Shown here piece after piece: positions 1-8,642 of a stretch of DNA of 34,740 nt. The position numbers and the translations under genes are program-made. A model generated the notes under the pieces. The model searched no databases and had not been told where the DNA came from. It saw nothing but the letters and a program-made list of their open reading frames with translations. Source of the DNA: Xenococcus sp. PCC 7305 (GTDB lineage: Bacteria > Cyanobacteriota > Cyanobacteriia > Cyanobacteriales > Xenococcaceae). The stretch covers positions 1 to 34,740 of the forward strand of contig NZ_ALVZ01000166.1 in the NCBI RefSeq assembly GCF_000332055.1, written 5' to 3'. Position 1 is the first letter of the stretch. The number at the start of each line of letters is the position of its first letter.

Positions 1-142
1 AACGTCAGTTCGACGAATTTTCCTTTTGATTAAATTTTCCAAGTTGAACAACGAAGTAATAGGCTTTTCCCCAGATCCCCAAATCCCTAAGTCCCTATTC
101 AGAACTAGTAAATTTTGTACTCATCGAACTCACGTTTATCAA
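1..142 (+). repeat. Dispersed intergenic repeat, copy A
   Basis: This stretch matches 17462-17619 in the same orientation over almost its whole length. The last 40 bases are identical, and an internal 23-base run (about 41-63) is identical too. The middle is a degenerate octamer run of the type CCCCAAAT, with about four units here against six in copy B, which explains the 16-bp length difference. The left edge may lie outside the window. A short open frame (26-226) crosses it but looks non-coding. It could be a miniature mobile element or another repetitive extragenic family; no transposase is attached. Confidence 0.85.
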
Positions 143-251
143 TCTCATCCCCCAAATAAATCCGAATACTCATTGATGCCAAACTACTTGGAGAATTCGC
201 TCCCGACAAATCTATTCGTTCAATAGCGCTGTAGCCAAATAGCTGAAAGTT

Positions 252-1280
252 TTATGCCATTTGCCAAGTAATCTCTTGACCTGCCCATAGGGGAACCAGC
301 CCAGATTTAATAAAGGGCACCTCATCTGGAATGCGCCAAGTCGTTTTAGTCAAAGTAATTTGTTCCGTATTGCGCGGTAATTGATAAAAATCTGGCCCAT
401 AAAAGCTGGCAAAAGCTTCCAGTTTATCCAAAGCCTCAGCCTGTTCAAAAACTTCTGCATATAACTCGATCGCGTGCAGAGCGGAAAAGCAACCGGCGCA
501 ACCACAGGAATTTTCTTTGCGATCGCGAGCATGGGGTGCACTATCAGTACCCAGAAAAAACTTAGGATTGCCAGATATAGCTGCTTGCAAAAGCGCTTGG
601 CGATGTTTCTCCCGCTTTAAAATAGGCAAGCAATAAAAGTGGGGACGAATACCTCCTTTGAATAGGCTATTGCGGTTGAATAATAGATGTTGTGGTGTGA
701 TCGTTGCGGCAGTTTTGTCACTAGCCAGGACAAACTGCACCGCATCTGAAGTAGTAATATGCTCAAGTACTATACGCAGATTGGGAAATCGCTGTCTTAG
801 AGATACTAAATATTTCTCGATAAATACTTTCTCGCGATCAAACACATCAACATCTTTGTCGGTCACTTCTCCGTGTAGCAATAAAGGCATGTCTACCTGT
901 TGCATCGCTTCAAAAACGCGATCGCATTTACGAATATCAGTTACACCAAAATCTGAATTAGTTGTGGCCCCTGCTGGATAATATTTGACTGCTTTGACAA
1001 ACTGAGATTCTTTAGCCGCAATGATATCTTCGGGACTTGTTTTGTCAGTGAGATAGAGCGTCATCAGTGGCTCAAACTTTTGTCCAGCAGGGATGGCTGC
1101 GATAATGCGATCGCGATAGGCTGCCGCATCAGCTACCGAGCGAACAGGAGGTTTCAAATTCGGCATGATAATGGCACGGGCAAACTGACGCACTGTGTGG
1201 GGTAAAACTGCCTTTAGCGCCGCACCGTCGCGCAGATGGAGATGCCAGTCGTCGGGTTGGGTTATGGTGAGCTTTTTCAT
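252..1280 (-). CDS. pyrC: Dihydroorotase, type II (PyrC)
   Basis: Cytosolic zinc amidohydrolase that interconverts carbamoyl-aspartate and dihydroorotate, the third step of de novo pyrimidine synthesis. The 342 residues match the compact bacterial class related to E. coli PyrC. The N-terminal [10 protein letters not shown] carries the HxH metal pair, [12 protein letters not shown] contains the lysine that is carboxylated in the family, LLLHGEV and LEHITTSD supply further metal histidines, and GTDSAPH supplies the catalytic aspartate. The ATG at 1280 gives the normal N-terminus [12 protein letters not shown]. It is transcribed leftwards toward the window edge with no co-directional neighbour close enough to suggest an operon. 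Confidence 0.96.
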   Translation of the reverse strand: MKKLTITQPDDWHLHLRDGAALKAVLPHTVRQFARAIIMPNLKPPVRSVADAAAYRDRIIAAIPAGQKFEPLMTLYLTDKTSPEDIIAAKESQFVKAVKYYPAGATTNSDFGVTDIRKCDRVFEAMQQVDMPLLLHGEVTDKDVDVFDREKVFIEKYLVSLRQRFPNLRIVLEHITTSDAVQFVLASDKTAATITPQHLLFNRNSLFKGGIRPHFYCLPILKREKHRQALLQAAISGNPKFFLGTDSAPHARDRKENSCGCAGCFSALHAIELYAEVFEQAEALDKLEAFASFYGPDFYQLPRNTEQITLTKTTWRIPDEVPFIKSGLVPLWAGQEITWQMA

Positions 1281-1375
1281 CTTCTAATTATACAATGGCG
1301 ATCAGCCGAAGGCGGTTGCTGCGCGATCGCAGATTTTCTGCTGCAAAATTACTAGAAGTATTTATTTTTAGGATA

Positions 1376-1771
1376 TTAGTGACCAACCTTAATCAATCCC
1401 AGATGCTCTGAAAAAGGTTCAAAATCTCTATCTACATAGAGAAGAGGTAATTTTTCTTCAATACAAAATGAGGCAATGATTACATCATTGGTTTTGCGAA
1501 TTGTTATGCCCTTTTGCCTAAGCGCTCTGTAATTATCGGCGCATTTAAAGACCATTTTAGGAGGTAAAAGAATGTACTGATCGAGCAGTGATAACTTTGA
1601 CTTGACTTGCTTAAATTGCTTTTCGTCCCTAATGCCCTGCAAAATCTCTAAGAATATAAGATCACCCATAGCAAGAGTCCCTTCGCATAAAGCATGATCT
1701 AGTAAGTCAGTGTCTGGAGTTATTGCTCCGTTCAAGTAATCAATCCAAACACTTGTGTCGGCTAAGATCAC
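1376..1771 (-). CDS. vapC: VapC-type PIN-domain toxin
   Basis: Predicted Mg-dependent ribonuclease toxin of a type II VapBC module, 131 residues. The PIN-domain acidic residues are present: D5 in ILADTSVWID, E42 in IFLEILQG, D96 in KTNDVIIAS, and D114/D116 in YVDRDFEPF. Its start overlaps the end of the upstream antitoxin gene by 4 bp, the usual translational coupling of such pairs. Unlike the toxin genes near 27-28 kb it shows no frameshift, so this pair looks functional. The RNA target cannot be told from sequence. Confidence 0.92.
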   Translation of the reverse strand: MILADTSVWIDYLNGAITPDTDLLDHALCEGTLAMGDLIFLEILQGIRDEKQFKQVKSKLSLLDQYILLPPKMVFKCADNYRALRQKGITIRKTNDVIIASFCIEEKLPLLYVDRDFEPFSEHLGLIKVGH

Positions 1772-1962
1772 TTGCCGCCTCTCATTTCATCCAGATCCCC
1801 TTCCCAATTAACTGAGCCTCGCAAACTACGGATTGACTGTTGTTCTTGTCTTTTGATAAGCAGCTTCAGCCCCTGTTCTACAACATCTTTCTTGGTGTTC
1901 AGGCCAGTGGCTTTAAGGGCTTGAGCCATTAAATCATCATCTATAACTATATTAGTACGCAT
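1768..1962 (-). CDS. vapB: VapB-type antitoxin (DUF2191-like)
   Basis: A 64-residue antitoxin starting MRTNIVIDDDLMAQAL, the typical ribbon-helix-helix start of VapB proteins of the DUF2191 type. The C-terminal tail (about residues 45-64, including VNWEGDLDEMRGGK) would be the part that lies in the toxin active site. It precedes and overlaps the PIN toxin gene by 4 bp. An inverted repeat just upstream (1973-1999) overlaps the likely promoter, consistent with the autoregulation known for VapBC operons. Confidence 0.9.
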   Translation of the reverse strand: MRTNIVIDDDLMAQALKATGLNTKKDVVEQGLKLLIKRQEQQSIRSLRGSVNWEGDLDEMRGGK

Positions 1963-1972
1963 GTTCTACTTG

Positions 1973-1999
1973 TGTGTATAATACTAACCATCATACACA
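1973..1999 (-). promoter_or_regulatory. Probable vapBC operator and promoter
   Basis: A perfect inverted repeat, TGTGTAT (1973-1979) and ATACACA (1993-1999), separated by 13 bp, lies 11-37 bp upstream of the vapB start. On the minus strand the inner part reads TATTATACAC, a fair -10 element. Position and symmetry fit an operator bound by VapB; this is inferred, not shown. Confidence 0.5.
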
Positions 2000-2063
2000 T
2001 TATATTAGTTAAGAATAGGAAATCATGCCATAATAATCCGACTGTACTCTTGATTATTTATTG

Positions 2064-3110
2064 ATGGACAATACGCCTGCATCCCAAGAAGAAATAGTTG
2101 CTGCGCTGGAGACTCCTGCTGAATTTAACTTTGATATGCCCGACCCTGAAGATGAGGGGATACTTGAAGGGGAATTTCAGGAAAAATTGGACGCGATCTG
2201 GCAAATTTGCGATCGCTTTGATCTGCAAACTGATATTTGGCGTGGGCGAATCATGAGGGCAGTCCGCGATCGCGAGAAAATAGGCGGAGAAGGAAGGGGC
2301 ACTGGTTTTCTCAATTGGCTAAAAAATCGTGAAATCAGTAAATCCCAAGCCTATGCACTGATCCAACTGGCAAATAGCGCTGATATGCTCCTCGCTGAAG
2401 GGCAATTGGACCCCGATACCATCAATAACTTTAGTAAACGAGCCTTTGTCGAGACAGCTAAAGCCGAGCCGGAAGTGCAAAAGTTGGTCAGTGAAGCCGC
2501 CCAAAACGGCGATCGCATTACCCGCAGAGAAGTAAAACAACTTTCGGACGAATGGACAGCTATGAGCTCCGATTTACTCCCCGCAGAAGCCAAAGAAAAA
2601 TCAGCAGAAGGTGTCTTACCAGCAAAGCATCTGGCCCCATTGGTCAAAGAGTTGGAGAAATTACCCGATATTCATTTGGCAGAAATTACCAGAGAAGTTG
2701 CGGAGAATCCCGATATCGATACGGTCAAACTAATGACCACAGAAGCGAAAAACCTGGCTAAATATTTAGATTCTGCGGCTCAAGTGCAGACTATCAGAGA
2801 TGGCAGCGTGGATATGGAATTGGCATTAGAAGAAGCTTTAAGACTAGGTTGCGTCAACACAGCAGCAGATTTAGTGAAGCAAGCGACCAACCTAGAGCAA
2901 ATTGTCGGCAAACTATATACGACTTGGAAAAAAATTAGCAAATCAGCAGACCGCCTTTATGTGGAAACGGGAGCTTCCAATCCCCATCTGCGATCGCTGC
3001 TCAACTGTTTAGAAACTTTATCTACTGACACGATTGAAGTTAAATTAGATGAAAGCGGCGAGCAAGTAGTAAGGTTAAAAATCCTTAGCGAAACTAATCA
3101 AGTTCCCTAG
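2064..3110 (+). CDS. Conserved hypothetical protein, helicase/nuclease neighbour
   Basis: A 348-residue acidic, mostly helical soluble protein that I do not recognise as a named family. It has no signal peptide or membrane segment. The N-terminal third contains a DRFDLQTDIWRGRI block and then NWLKNREISKSQAYALIQLA, which looks helix-turn-helix-like and faintly recalls ParB/KorB proteins; AFVETAKAEPEVQKLVSEAA and RITRREVKQL strengthen that weak resemblance. I chose the ATG at 2064 over the TTG just before it. It is followed after 22 bp by a Uma2-type nuclease gene and then a helicase gene on the same strand, so a role in DNA transactions is possible but inferred from context only. Confidence 0.7.
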   Translation: MDNTPASQEEIVAALETPAEFNFDMPDPEDEGILEGEFQEKLDAIWQICDRFDLQTDIWRGRIMRAVRDREKIGGEGRGTGFLNWLKNREISKSQAYALIQLANSADMLLAEGQLDPDTINNFSKRAFVETAKAEPEVQKLVSEAAQNGDRITRREVKQLSDEWTAMSSDLLPAEAKEKSAEGVLPAKHLAPLVKELEKLPDIHLAEITREVAENPDIDTVKLMTTEAKNLAKYLDSAAQVQTIRDGSVDMELALEEALRLGCVNTAADLVKQATNLEQIVGKLYTTWKKISKSADRLYVETGASNPHLRSLLNCLETLSTDTIEVKLDESGEQVVRLKILSETNQVP

Positions 3111-3132
3111 TTATGAGACAACGGAAAACCTA

Positions 3133-3759
3133 ATGTTACCAACCATTACCTCAGAAACAATTGATCTTCCCCCTGGAACATTATTAAAGTTTCCTGGAAA
3201 TATGGTGGATTATGAACGACTTTTAGCTCAGTTTGGCGAGCGCTCTATTCCTCGGATTCGTCTTCGAGATCAGCATATTTTACTCATGAGTCCCTTACCA
3301 GAACAGGTTAAAGAAATAGATGTTATTGCAGATCTAGTAAAAGCATTATTGCTTTATCAAGGCCAAGATTGGGATAGTTTTCACCCCATAACTTTAAGAC
3401 GGGGCCAAGAGCCAGGATTAGAACCCGATGTTTGTTTTTATATTGATCATTATCAAGCAATATTAGGTAAACGAAAGTTAGATCTCAGTATCGATCCACC
3501 ACCAGATTTAGCTATAGAAATAGATGTCACATCTTTTACTCGCATCGAAGATTATATTTGTTTAGCTATTCCTGAAGTTTGGATTTATAAAAAAGGGGAA
3601 TTAAAGATATTTCAATTTCAAGGTCATACCTATTTAGAAACAGATACCAGTAGGATTTTCCCTGATTTTCCCGTTCAGCAGACCATTCCACAATATGTTA
3701 ATCGAGCGTGGCAAATAGGTTCTAGTGGAGCTTTAAGAGAATTTAACCAGCTTTTATAG
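3133..3759 (+). CDS. Uma2-family (DUF820) putative endonuclease
   Basis: A 208-residue member of the Uma2/DUF820 family, which is greatly expanded in cyanobacteria and has a PD-(D/E)XK restriction-endonuclease-like fold. The core is visible as EPDVCFYIDHY (about residues 97-107), the strand PPDLAIEIDVTS (about 119-130) with the acidic metal-site residues, and YICLAIPEVWIYKKGEL, the usual helix and WIY strand. Substrates of these proteins are mostly unknown. It sits between an unrecognised protein and an XPB-like helicase on the same strand and ends 13 bp before a long heptamer array. Confidence 0.85.
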   Translation: MLPTITSETIDLPPGTLLKFPGNMVDYERLLAQFGERSIPRIRLRDQHILLMSPLPEQVKEIDVIADLVKALLLYQGQDWDSFHPITLRRGQEPGLEPDVCFYIDHYQAILGKRKLDLSIDPPPDLAIEIDVTSFTRIEDYICLAIPEVWIYKKGELKIFQFQGHTYLETDTSRIFPDFPVQQTIPQYVNRAWQIGSSGALREFNQLL

Positions 3760-3772
3760 CAAATTGTCCTTC

Positions 3773-3849
3773 CTCATCCCTCATCCTTCATCCTTCATCC
3801 CTCATCCCTCATCCCTCATCCCTCATCCCTCATCCCTCATCCCTCATCC
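3773..3849 (+). repeat. STRR heptamer array, CTCATCC x11
   Basis: Eleven tandem 7-bp units, nine CTCATCC and two TTCATCC, fill 77 bp between the Uma2 gene and the helicase ATG. The same heptamer recurs at 13586-13634. It is an STRR, a cyanobacterial class of intergenic heptamer repeats, and is not a CRISPR. It is open in the helicase frame back to a TTG at 3764 and would encode a repetitive Ser-Pro-His-rich extension, which I consider untranslated. Confidence 0.93.
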
Positions 3850-3856
3850 CTTAACT

Positions 3857-5347
3857 ATGCCTCGAATTCCTCGATTAAAATTCGATCGCGGTACTTTGAT
3901 TCTCCATCCGCCACCCAGGGGAAGATCTTGGCTTGATTTTGCAACCTGGGACGATCGCATTGAGAAGTTTCGTATTCCTGCTATTTACTATCGACCTCTG
4001 ATTGAAGCTCTACAGGCCGACGAAAAGGATTTTACCGATGAAGCCAAAGAATTTTATGCTCTAAATCTCAAATCCAGTTTTCAGTACGAGCCATTTATCC
4101 ATCAAAAAGAAGCTTTGCAAGCCTGGAAATTGCAAGAGAGACAGGGAGTTGTGGTCTTGCCCACTGCGGCGGGAAAAACCTATCTTGCCCAATTAGCCAT
4201 GGAGGCTACACCGCGTACAACCTTAATTGTGGTGCCGACTTTGGATTTGATGCATCAATGGTATGCCCAGATCGAAGCGGCTTTTCCCGATATTGAGGTG
4301 GGTTTACTCGGTGGGGGTTCGCGCGATCGCACGCCGATTTTAATTGCCACCTATCACAGTGCAGCGATTAATGCGGAAAACCTGGGGAATAAATATGCTT
4401 TGCTAATTTTTGATGAATGCCATCATTTGCCAACGGATTTTTTTAAAGTGATTGCCGAATATGCGATCGCACCCTATCGCTTAGGTTTAACAGCAACACC
4501 AGAACGAAGTGATGGCACCCATAAATTTCTCGATACGCTCATTGGCAAAGTAGCCTATCGCAAAACGGCTCAAGAGCTTTCAGGCAATACCCTGGCATCC
4601 CATAAAATAGTGCAGCTCAAAGTCAAGTTATCAGAAAAAGAACGGGAGACCTATGATAAAGCGATCGCAACTCGCAATAAATTTCTCCGACAATCCAATA
4701 TCTCTTTAGGTAGCTTGCAAGGTTGGCAATTATTTGTTCAGGCCAGTGCGCGATCGCAACAAGGCAGAATGGCTATGCTCGCCCATCGCGAAGCTAAAGA
4801 TATCGCCCTGGGAACTGATGCCAAGATCCGAGTGCTAATTGATTTAATTAGCAAACATTATCCTGAGAGAACTCTGATCTTTACTAATGACAATGCCACC
4901 GTTTATCGAGTTTCCCAAGAATTTCTCATTCCGGCCATTACCTATCAAACCCCGGTCAAAGAACGTCACGACATTTTGCAAAGATTTAAAGCCGGGGATT
5001 ATAAAACCTTAGTGGCATCCCATGTATTGAATGAAGGGGTAGATGTTCCCGATGCCAGGATTGCCATTATTTTATCGGGGACAGGCTCAACCAGAGAATA
5101 TATTCAACGCTTGGGCAGAGTGTTACGTAAAGGTTCAACCCCTGATAAACAAGCAATTCTTTACGAAGTTGTCACCGAAGATACCAGCGAAGAAAGAACT
5201 TCTCAAAGAAGAAGAGGTGAATCGGATGGGAAACAAGATGATGATAAATACCGTCAATTATCTCTAGTTCCTGAAACATATCCCAAGAAACCAAGACCTA
5301 CGCTTAAAGCAGCCGAAAAATCGCGGGAATGGCATCAGGATGATTGA
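3857..5347 (+). CDS. XPB/Rad25-like SF2 DNA helicase
   Basis: A 496-residue superfamily 2 helicase of the XPB/Rad25 type found in archaea and many bacteria. From the ATG at 3857: damage-recognition-like N-terminus (1-80), Walker A PTAAGKT (about 102-108), DECHH box (about 186-190), TATPER motif III (about 212-217), then the second RecA lobe with TLIFTNDN, LNEGVDVPDA and the arginine-finger motif QRLGRVLRKG. The C-terminal tail is charged and low in complexity. A longer reading from TTG 3764 would only add the heptamer array in translation. In archaea XPB works with the nuclease Bax1 (DUF790); no such gene follows here, whereas a Uma2 nuclease precedes it. A role in DNA repair or defence is inferred. 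Confidence 0.93.
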   Translation: MPRIPRLKFDRGTLILHPPPRGRSWLDFATWDDRIEKFRIPAIYYRPLIEALQADEKDFTDEAKEFYALNLKSSFQYEPFIHQKEALQAWKLQERQGVVVLPTAAGKTYLAQLAMEATPRTTLIVVPTLDLMHQWYAQIEAAFPDIEVGLLGGGSRDRTPILIATYHSAAINAENLGNKYALLIFDECHHLPTDFFKVIAEYAIAPYRLGLTATPERSDGTHKFLDTLIGKVAYRKTAQELSGNTLASHKIVQLKVKLSEKERETYDKAIATRNKFLRQSNISLGSLQGWQLFVQASARSQQGRMAMLAHREAKDIALGTDAKIRVLIDLISKHYPERTLIFTNDNATVYRVSQEFLIPAITYQTPVKERHDILQRFKAGDYKTLVASHVLNEGVDVPDARIAIILSGTGSTREYIQRLGRVLRKGSTPDKQAILYEVVTEDTSEERTSQRRRGESDGKQDDDKYRQLSLVPETYPKKPRPTLKAAEKSREWHQDD

Positions 5348-5418
5348 TTGAGTCGTATTATAATTACTGAACCCAATTTCGGAATCGCCTGTGAGTTCGA
5401 AAAATCTCTAAGCAAGCA

Positions 5419-6726
5419 ATGTCATCTTTTAATTTTTTTCAGCATTGGTATCCTTTAGTCCCGATAGAAGATATCAATCCCCAAAAACCTCTTCCGGCAA
5501 CTCTGTTGGGAATCCCCCTCGTAATTTGGAAACCATCATCATCTCAAACCTATCAAGTCTTTTTAGATCGATGTCCCCATCGCCTCGCGCCCCTAAGTGA
5601 AGGAAGAATTGATGACAAGACAGATAACTTAATGTGTAGCTATCACGGTTGGCAGTTCGAAACAAAGGGAAATTGCACTCGGATTCCTCAAGCTGACAAT
5701 CCAGAGCTTATAGCTAAAAAAAGTCAGAATTTCTGTGCCACTGTTTTTCCTTGCCGGCAGGAAAATGATCTCCTTTGGGTTTGGATGGATGCCTCTTCTC
5801 CAGAAATCGCCGCCATCACTGCTTTACCCCTATCACCTCAAATAGATGCTAGTAAAGGTTTTGTTTGGTCATCAATGGTACGGGATTTAGAATATGATTG
5901 GCAAACCTTAGTCGAAAATGTGGCAGATCCGAGTCATGTTCCCTTCGCCCATCATGGCATTCAGGGAAATCGCGATCGCGCTCACCCTATTCCTCTAGAC
6001 ATCATACGCTCAGAAATAGATCTTATTGAGGCAAAAGTCGATAAGCCCTTTAAAACTACAATCACCTTTGAACCGCCCTGTCGTTTGGAGTACGCACTTA
6101 CCTTTGGGGATGAAATAAAAAAAATCGGCCTTATTACCTATTGTATTCCTGTAAGTCCTGGTAAATCGCGCATTGTTGCCCAATTTTCCCGCAATTTTGC
6201 GACCAAACTTCATAAATTAACTCCCCGCTGGTGGGATCATATTCAAAATCGCAATCTAATTTTGGATGGAGACATGGTTTTACTTCATCAACAAGAAAGT
6301 TTTCTCCAACATACCAACTGGAAGACCGCTTACAAAATGCCTACCAGTGCAGATCGCTTAGTTATTGAGTTCCGTTCCTGGTTTGATCGCTATTGCAATG
6401 CTAAGTTGCCTTGGGCTGTTGAGAGCCAGCCAAGACCAACTTTGGATAAACCTCGTGAGATTTTATTAGATCGCTACCATCAACATACGCAACATTGTAG
6501 TAGTTGCCGAAATATACTCAGGACAATTCAGCTCTGGCAATGGATACTAGTAATTTATTTTATTGTAGTTACCTCAATTGTGGCTGTGTTACCAGATCAT
6601 CTAAGAGTCGGTTTAGGCTTATGGTTAATGATTTCTGCATTTCTGGGATTGGGGATTGCTGCTGTGCTCAGGTTCTGGCTGATGCCTAAGTTTTACTTTG
6701 TTGATTACCTGCATTCGGAAAGATAA
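5419..6726 (+). CDS. Rieske non-haem iron oxygenase, PaO/TIC55-like
   Basis: A 435-residue oxygenase with an N-terminal Rieske [2Fe-2S] domain (CPHRLAPLSEG and CSYHGWQF supply two Cys and two His) and a catalytic domain with the mononuclear iron motif NVADPSHVPFAHHG. Near the C-terminus HCSSC gives the CxxC pair typical of the pheophorbide a oxygenase / chlorophyllide oxygenase / TIC55 group, followed by two transmembrane helices (about 375-395 and 400-422). In plants such enzymes act on chlorophyll catabolites or as thylakoid and envelope oxygenases; the substrate of cyanobacterial members is mostly unsettled. Electrons would come from ferredoxin or a reductase. It stands alone. Confidence 0.92.
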   Translation: MSSFNFFQHWYPLVPIEDINPQKPLPATLLGIPLVIWKPSSSQTYQVFLDRCPHRLAPLSEGRIDDKTDNLMCSYHGWQFETKGNCTRIPQADNPELIAKKSQNFCATVFPCRQENDLLWVWMDASSPEIAAITALPLSPQIDASKGFVWSSMVRDLEYDWQTLVENVADPSHVPFAHHGIQGNRDRAHPIPLDIIRSEIDLIEAKVDKPFKTTITFEPPCRLEYALTFGDEIKKIGLITYCIPVSPGKSRIVAQFSRNFATKLHKLTPRWWDHIQNRNLILDGDMVLLHQQESFLQHTNWKTAYKMPTSADRLVIEFRSWFDRYCNAKLPWAVESQPRPTLDKPREILLDRYHQHTQHCSSCRNILRTIQLWQWILVIYFIVVTSIVAVLPDHLRVGLGLWLMISAFLGLGIAAVLRFWLMPKFYFVDYLHSER

Positions 6727-6797
6727 AGGCATGTATATCATTAAAATTAAGGGAAAGGCTATAATATTTCTATATAAATAACTATTTTAATCATGTA

Positions 6798-7304
6798 ATG
6801 AAATCTAACTTAAGGCGAAAATCATTTTTAATCATCTTAATTACGGTATTTTTAACTGGTGCGAAAACGGCTACAGCTGGCCCCGCTGAACCCACTGAAA
6901 CCTTAGTGAATAATTACTGTAAAAATTTTATTGATTTGTCATTACAAAATGTGGCCTTTGCGGGAGTTGTTGCCCCTAGTTTGTGGTGGGCGAAAGAGCA
7001 GTTCGATCCTTTTGGTGGCAGGTTAATTGATAATTGGTTAGAAGATAAGGAATCAAAGCAGATTGACTTGATAGTGAATTGGCAGTTATGGACTTTGTTA
7101 GATTATTTAGATCGTTATCGTCTTGTTAATCAACTAGGCTCGGTGGCGAGAAAGTATGACTATAAATTACGAATTATTAACCAGCAAAAACAATGTTTGG
7201 CTACTTATCAATATCAAGAGCAAGACAATCCCCCTAAATGGGAAATCAACTTAGATAGTCTGGGGCAAGATAGTTTTCAAGTCGAACCGGAAACAGATAA
7301 CTAA
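6798..7304 (+). CDS. Conserved hypothetical secreted protein
   Basis: A 168-residue protein of unknown function. The N-terminus MKSNLRRKSFLIILITVFLT is a clear signal peptide, with probable cleavage after TATAG or just before GPAEP. The mature part is mainly helical, rich in Trp, Leu and Asp, and contains the NWQLWTLLDYLDRYRLV stretch and two cysteines (in NNYCKNF and KQCLATY) that could pair in the periplasm. It follows the Rieske gene by about 70 bp on the same strand and converges on the AI-2E transporter gene. No catalytic motif is visible. Confidence 0.75.
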   Translation: MKSNLRRKSFLIILITVFLTGAKTATAGPAEPTETLVNNYCKNFIDLSLQNVAFAGVVAPSLWWAKEQFDPFGGRLIDNWLEDKESKQIDLIVNWQLWTLLDYLDRYRLVNQLGSVARKYDYKLRIINQQKQCLATYQYQEQDNPPKWEINLDSLGQDSFQVEPETDN

Positions 7305-7311
7305 TTTTTTT

Positions 7312-8358
7312 CTATAGATTGCCTCGCGATTTCTGCCAAGGATCAAGAATGTCTTTAACGACAACTTCTTTAAACCATACTTGACCAACAATGGTTAATG
7401 GCAAGGCTAAAAATAAGCCGAGAAAGCCAAAGAAAGTAGTAAAAAATATTTGAGATAATAGGGCAATGGCCGGTAATAATGAGACTTGCTTCTCCATGAC
7501 AAAAGGTGTTAAAAACATGCCTTCAATTTGTTGAATTAAAAGGTAAAGAATTAGAACAGCTAAAGATTTCCATGGTGCATCCAGTAATGCGATCGCCATG
7601 GGGGAAAGCACACTTAAAAAAGGCCCTAAGTTGGGAATAAAAGTTAAAATACCAGCGAGAACTGCTTGTGCCAAAGCTAAAGGGATTCCCAAGATAGATA
7701 ACCCAATAAAGCTTAAAATAGCAATCACGCACATGTTAAACAGAATACCCACCAGCCAACCTTGTAAGGCCGTATCACAAAGCTCAAGAATTTCATCAAC
7801 TCGGTGACGATAAAAGGCAGGAAATAAACGAATAAATCCTTGGCGATAGGGAGTGGGGTTTCCCAAGATCATAAAGGTAATTACTAGTAATAATAAGGTA
7901 CTTAGTAATACACCCAAAGAACCATAAAAGAAACTTAAACCACCACCTAATGCATTCTCCAATAATGGCTGTAATTGTTGTGCAAGTTCTTCTCTTGTAG
8001 GTAAATAATTAATGATTTCCGGATCAAGACGCACTATAACGAGATCTAGCCAAATATTTAGTTTTTCGACCCCTTGTGGTATTAATTGGGCTAGCTGTTG
8101 AAACTGATTGACAAATGATGGGACAATAATCCAGAAGAAGCCAGAAATTACACTTAGTAATAACAAAATCGATAGCAAGACCCCATAAACTCGTTTCACA
8201 CCTCTGCGACAGAAACTGTTCACAAGAATATTAAGGGAAGTAGCAATGACGACTGCGGTGAATATTAATAATAATAATTGTCTAATTTGCCACAACACAT
8301 ATAGAGCAACAAAAAAGACAATAAAACCAACCCAAGTCCCAAAATTCACTGTCAACAA
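7312..8358 (-). CDS. AI-2E family transporter (PF01594)
   Basis: A 348-residue polytopic membrane protein of the PF01594 family (formerly UPF0118/DUF20), about eight helices in the usual arrangement: two N-terminal helices, a third near 60-80, a soluble segment with QQLAQLIPQGVEKLN and PTREELAQQLQPLLENAL (about 90-145), then five C-terminal helices with the conserved IPLALAQAVLAGILTFIPNLGP motif (about 225-245). Family members export autoinducer-2, act as Na/H antiporters or have unknown substrates; cyanobacteria carry several paralogues, so the cargo cannot be assigned. Confidence 0.92.
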   Translation of the reverse strand: MLTVNFGTWVGFIVFFVALYVLWQIRQLLLLIFTAVVIATSLNILVNSFCRRGVKRVYGVLLSILLLLSVISGFFWIIVPSFVNQFQQLAQLIPQGVEKLNIWLDLVIVRLDPEIINYLPTREELAQQLQPLLENALGGGLSFFYGSLGVLLSTLLLLVITFMILGNPTPYRQGFIRLFPAFYRHRVDEILELCDTALQGWLVGILFNMCVIAILSFIGLSILGIPLALAQAVLAGILTFIPNLGPFLSVLSPMAIALLDAPWKSLAVLILYLLIQQIEGMFLTPFVMEKQVSLLPAIALLSQIFFTTFFGFLGLFLALPLTIVGQVWFKEVVVKDILDPWQKSRGNL

Positions 8359-8427
8359 CTCCTCCCACTGATTGATAATTGATCATTAACCTCATAGGGG
8401 TTTATCGTCAACAAATGATAAGAACAG

Positions 8428-8610
8428 CTATTGATTTTGCGCTTTCCAAATCAAAGTTAGCGCCAAAATAATGCTGGGCAAAAGGATAGCTGCGATCGCA
8501 ATGCTTACTGTTGGGCTGAGCGATAATAACTGGCCGCCATATTTAACCAAAATGGACAAGAAACTCGATAAAACAAATATTTTGACTAAAAAACTAATAT
8601 TGTCGTTCAT
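8428..8610 (-). CDS. Small two-helix membrane protein
   Basis: A 60-residue hydrophobic protein with two membrane helices (about 6-27 and 33-56), a KYGG turn between them and a short charged tail. Similar tiny proteins are, as I recall, widespread in cyanobacteria without a known function. It lies between the AI-2E transporter and ppk2 genes, all on the minus strand and possibly co-transcribed. The hydrophobic pattern and the flanking spacing argue that it is real. Confidence 0.65.
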   Translation of the reverse strand: MNDNISFLVKIFVLSSFLSILVKYGGQLLSLSPTVSIAIAAILLPSIILALTLIWKAQNQ

Positions 8611-8642
8611 TCCGGCTAGTTATATATTTAGGACTATAGAGT

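Noticed and set aside
26-226. Open reading of 66 codons at the window start
   Set aside because: It lies mostly in the dispersed repeat shared with 17462-17619, and the copy there does not preserve the frame because the octamer tract differs by 16 bp.
658-981. Plus-strand open reading of 107 codons
   Set aside because: Antisense to the strongly conserved pyrC coding sequence and without recognisable features.
3773-3849. Possible CRISPR array
   Set aside because: Units are 7 bp, directly adjacent and without spacers. The same holds for the other heptamer arrays. They are STRRs.
3764-3856. N-terminal extension of the helicase by 31 residues
   Set aside because: It is a translation of the CTCATCC array from a TTG codon. 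The ATG at 3857 gives the natural N-terminus.
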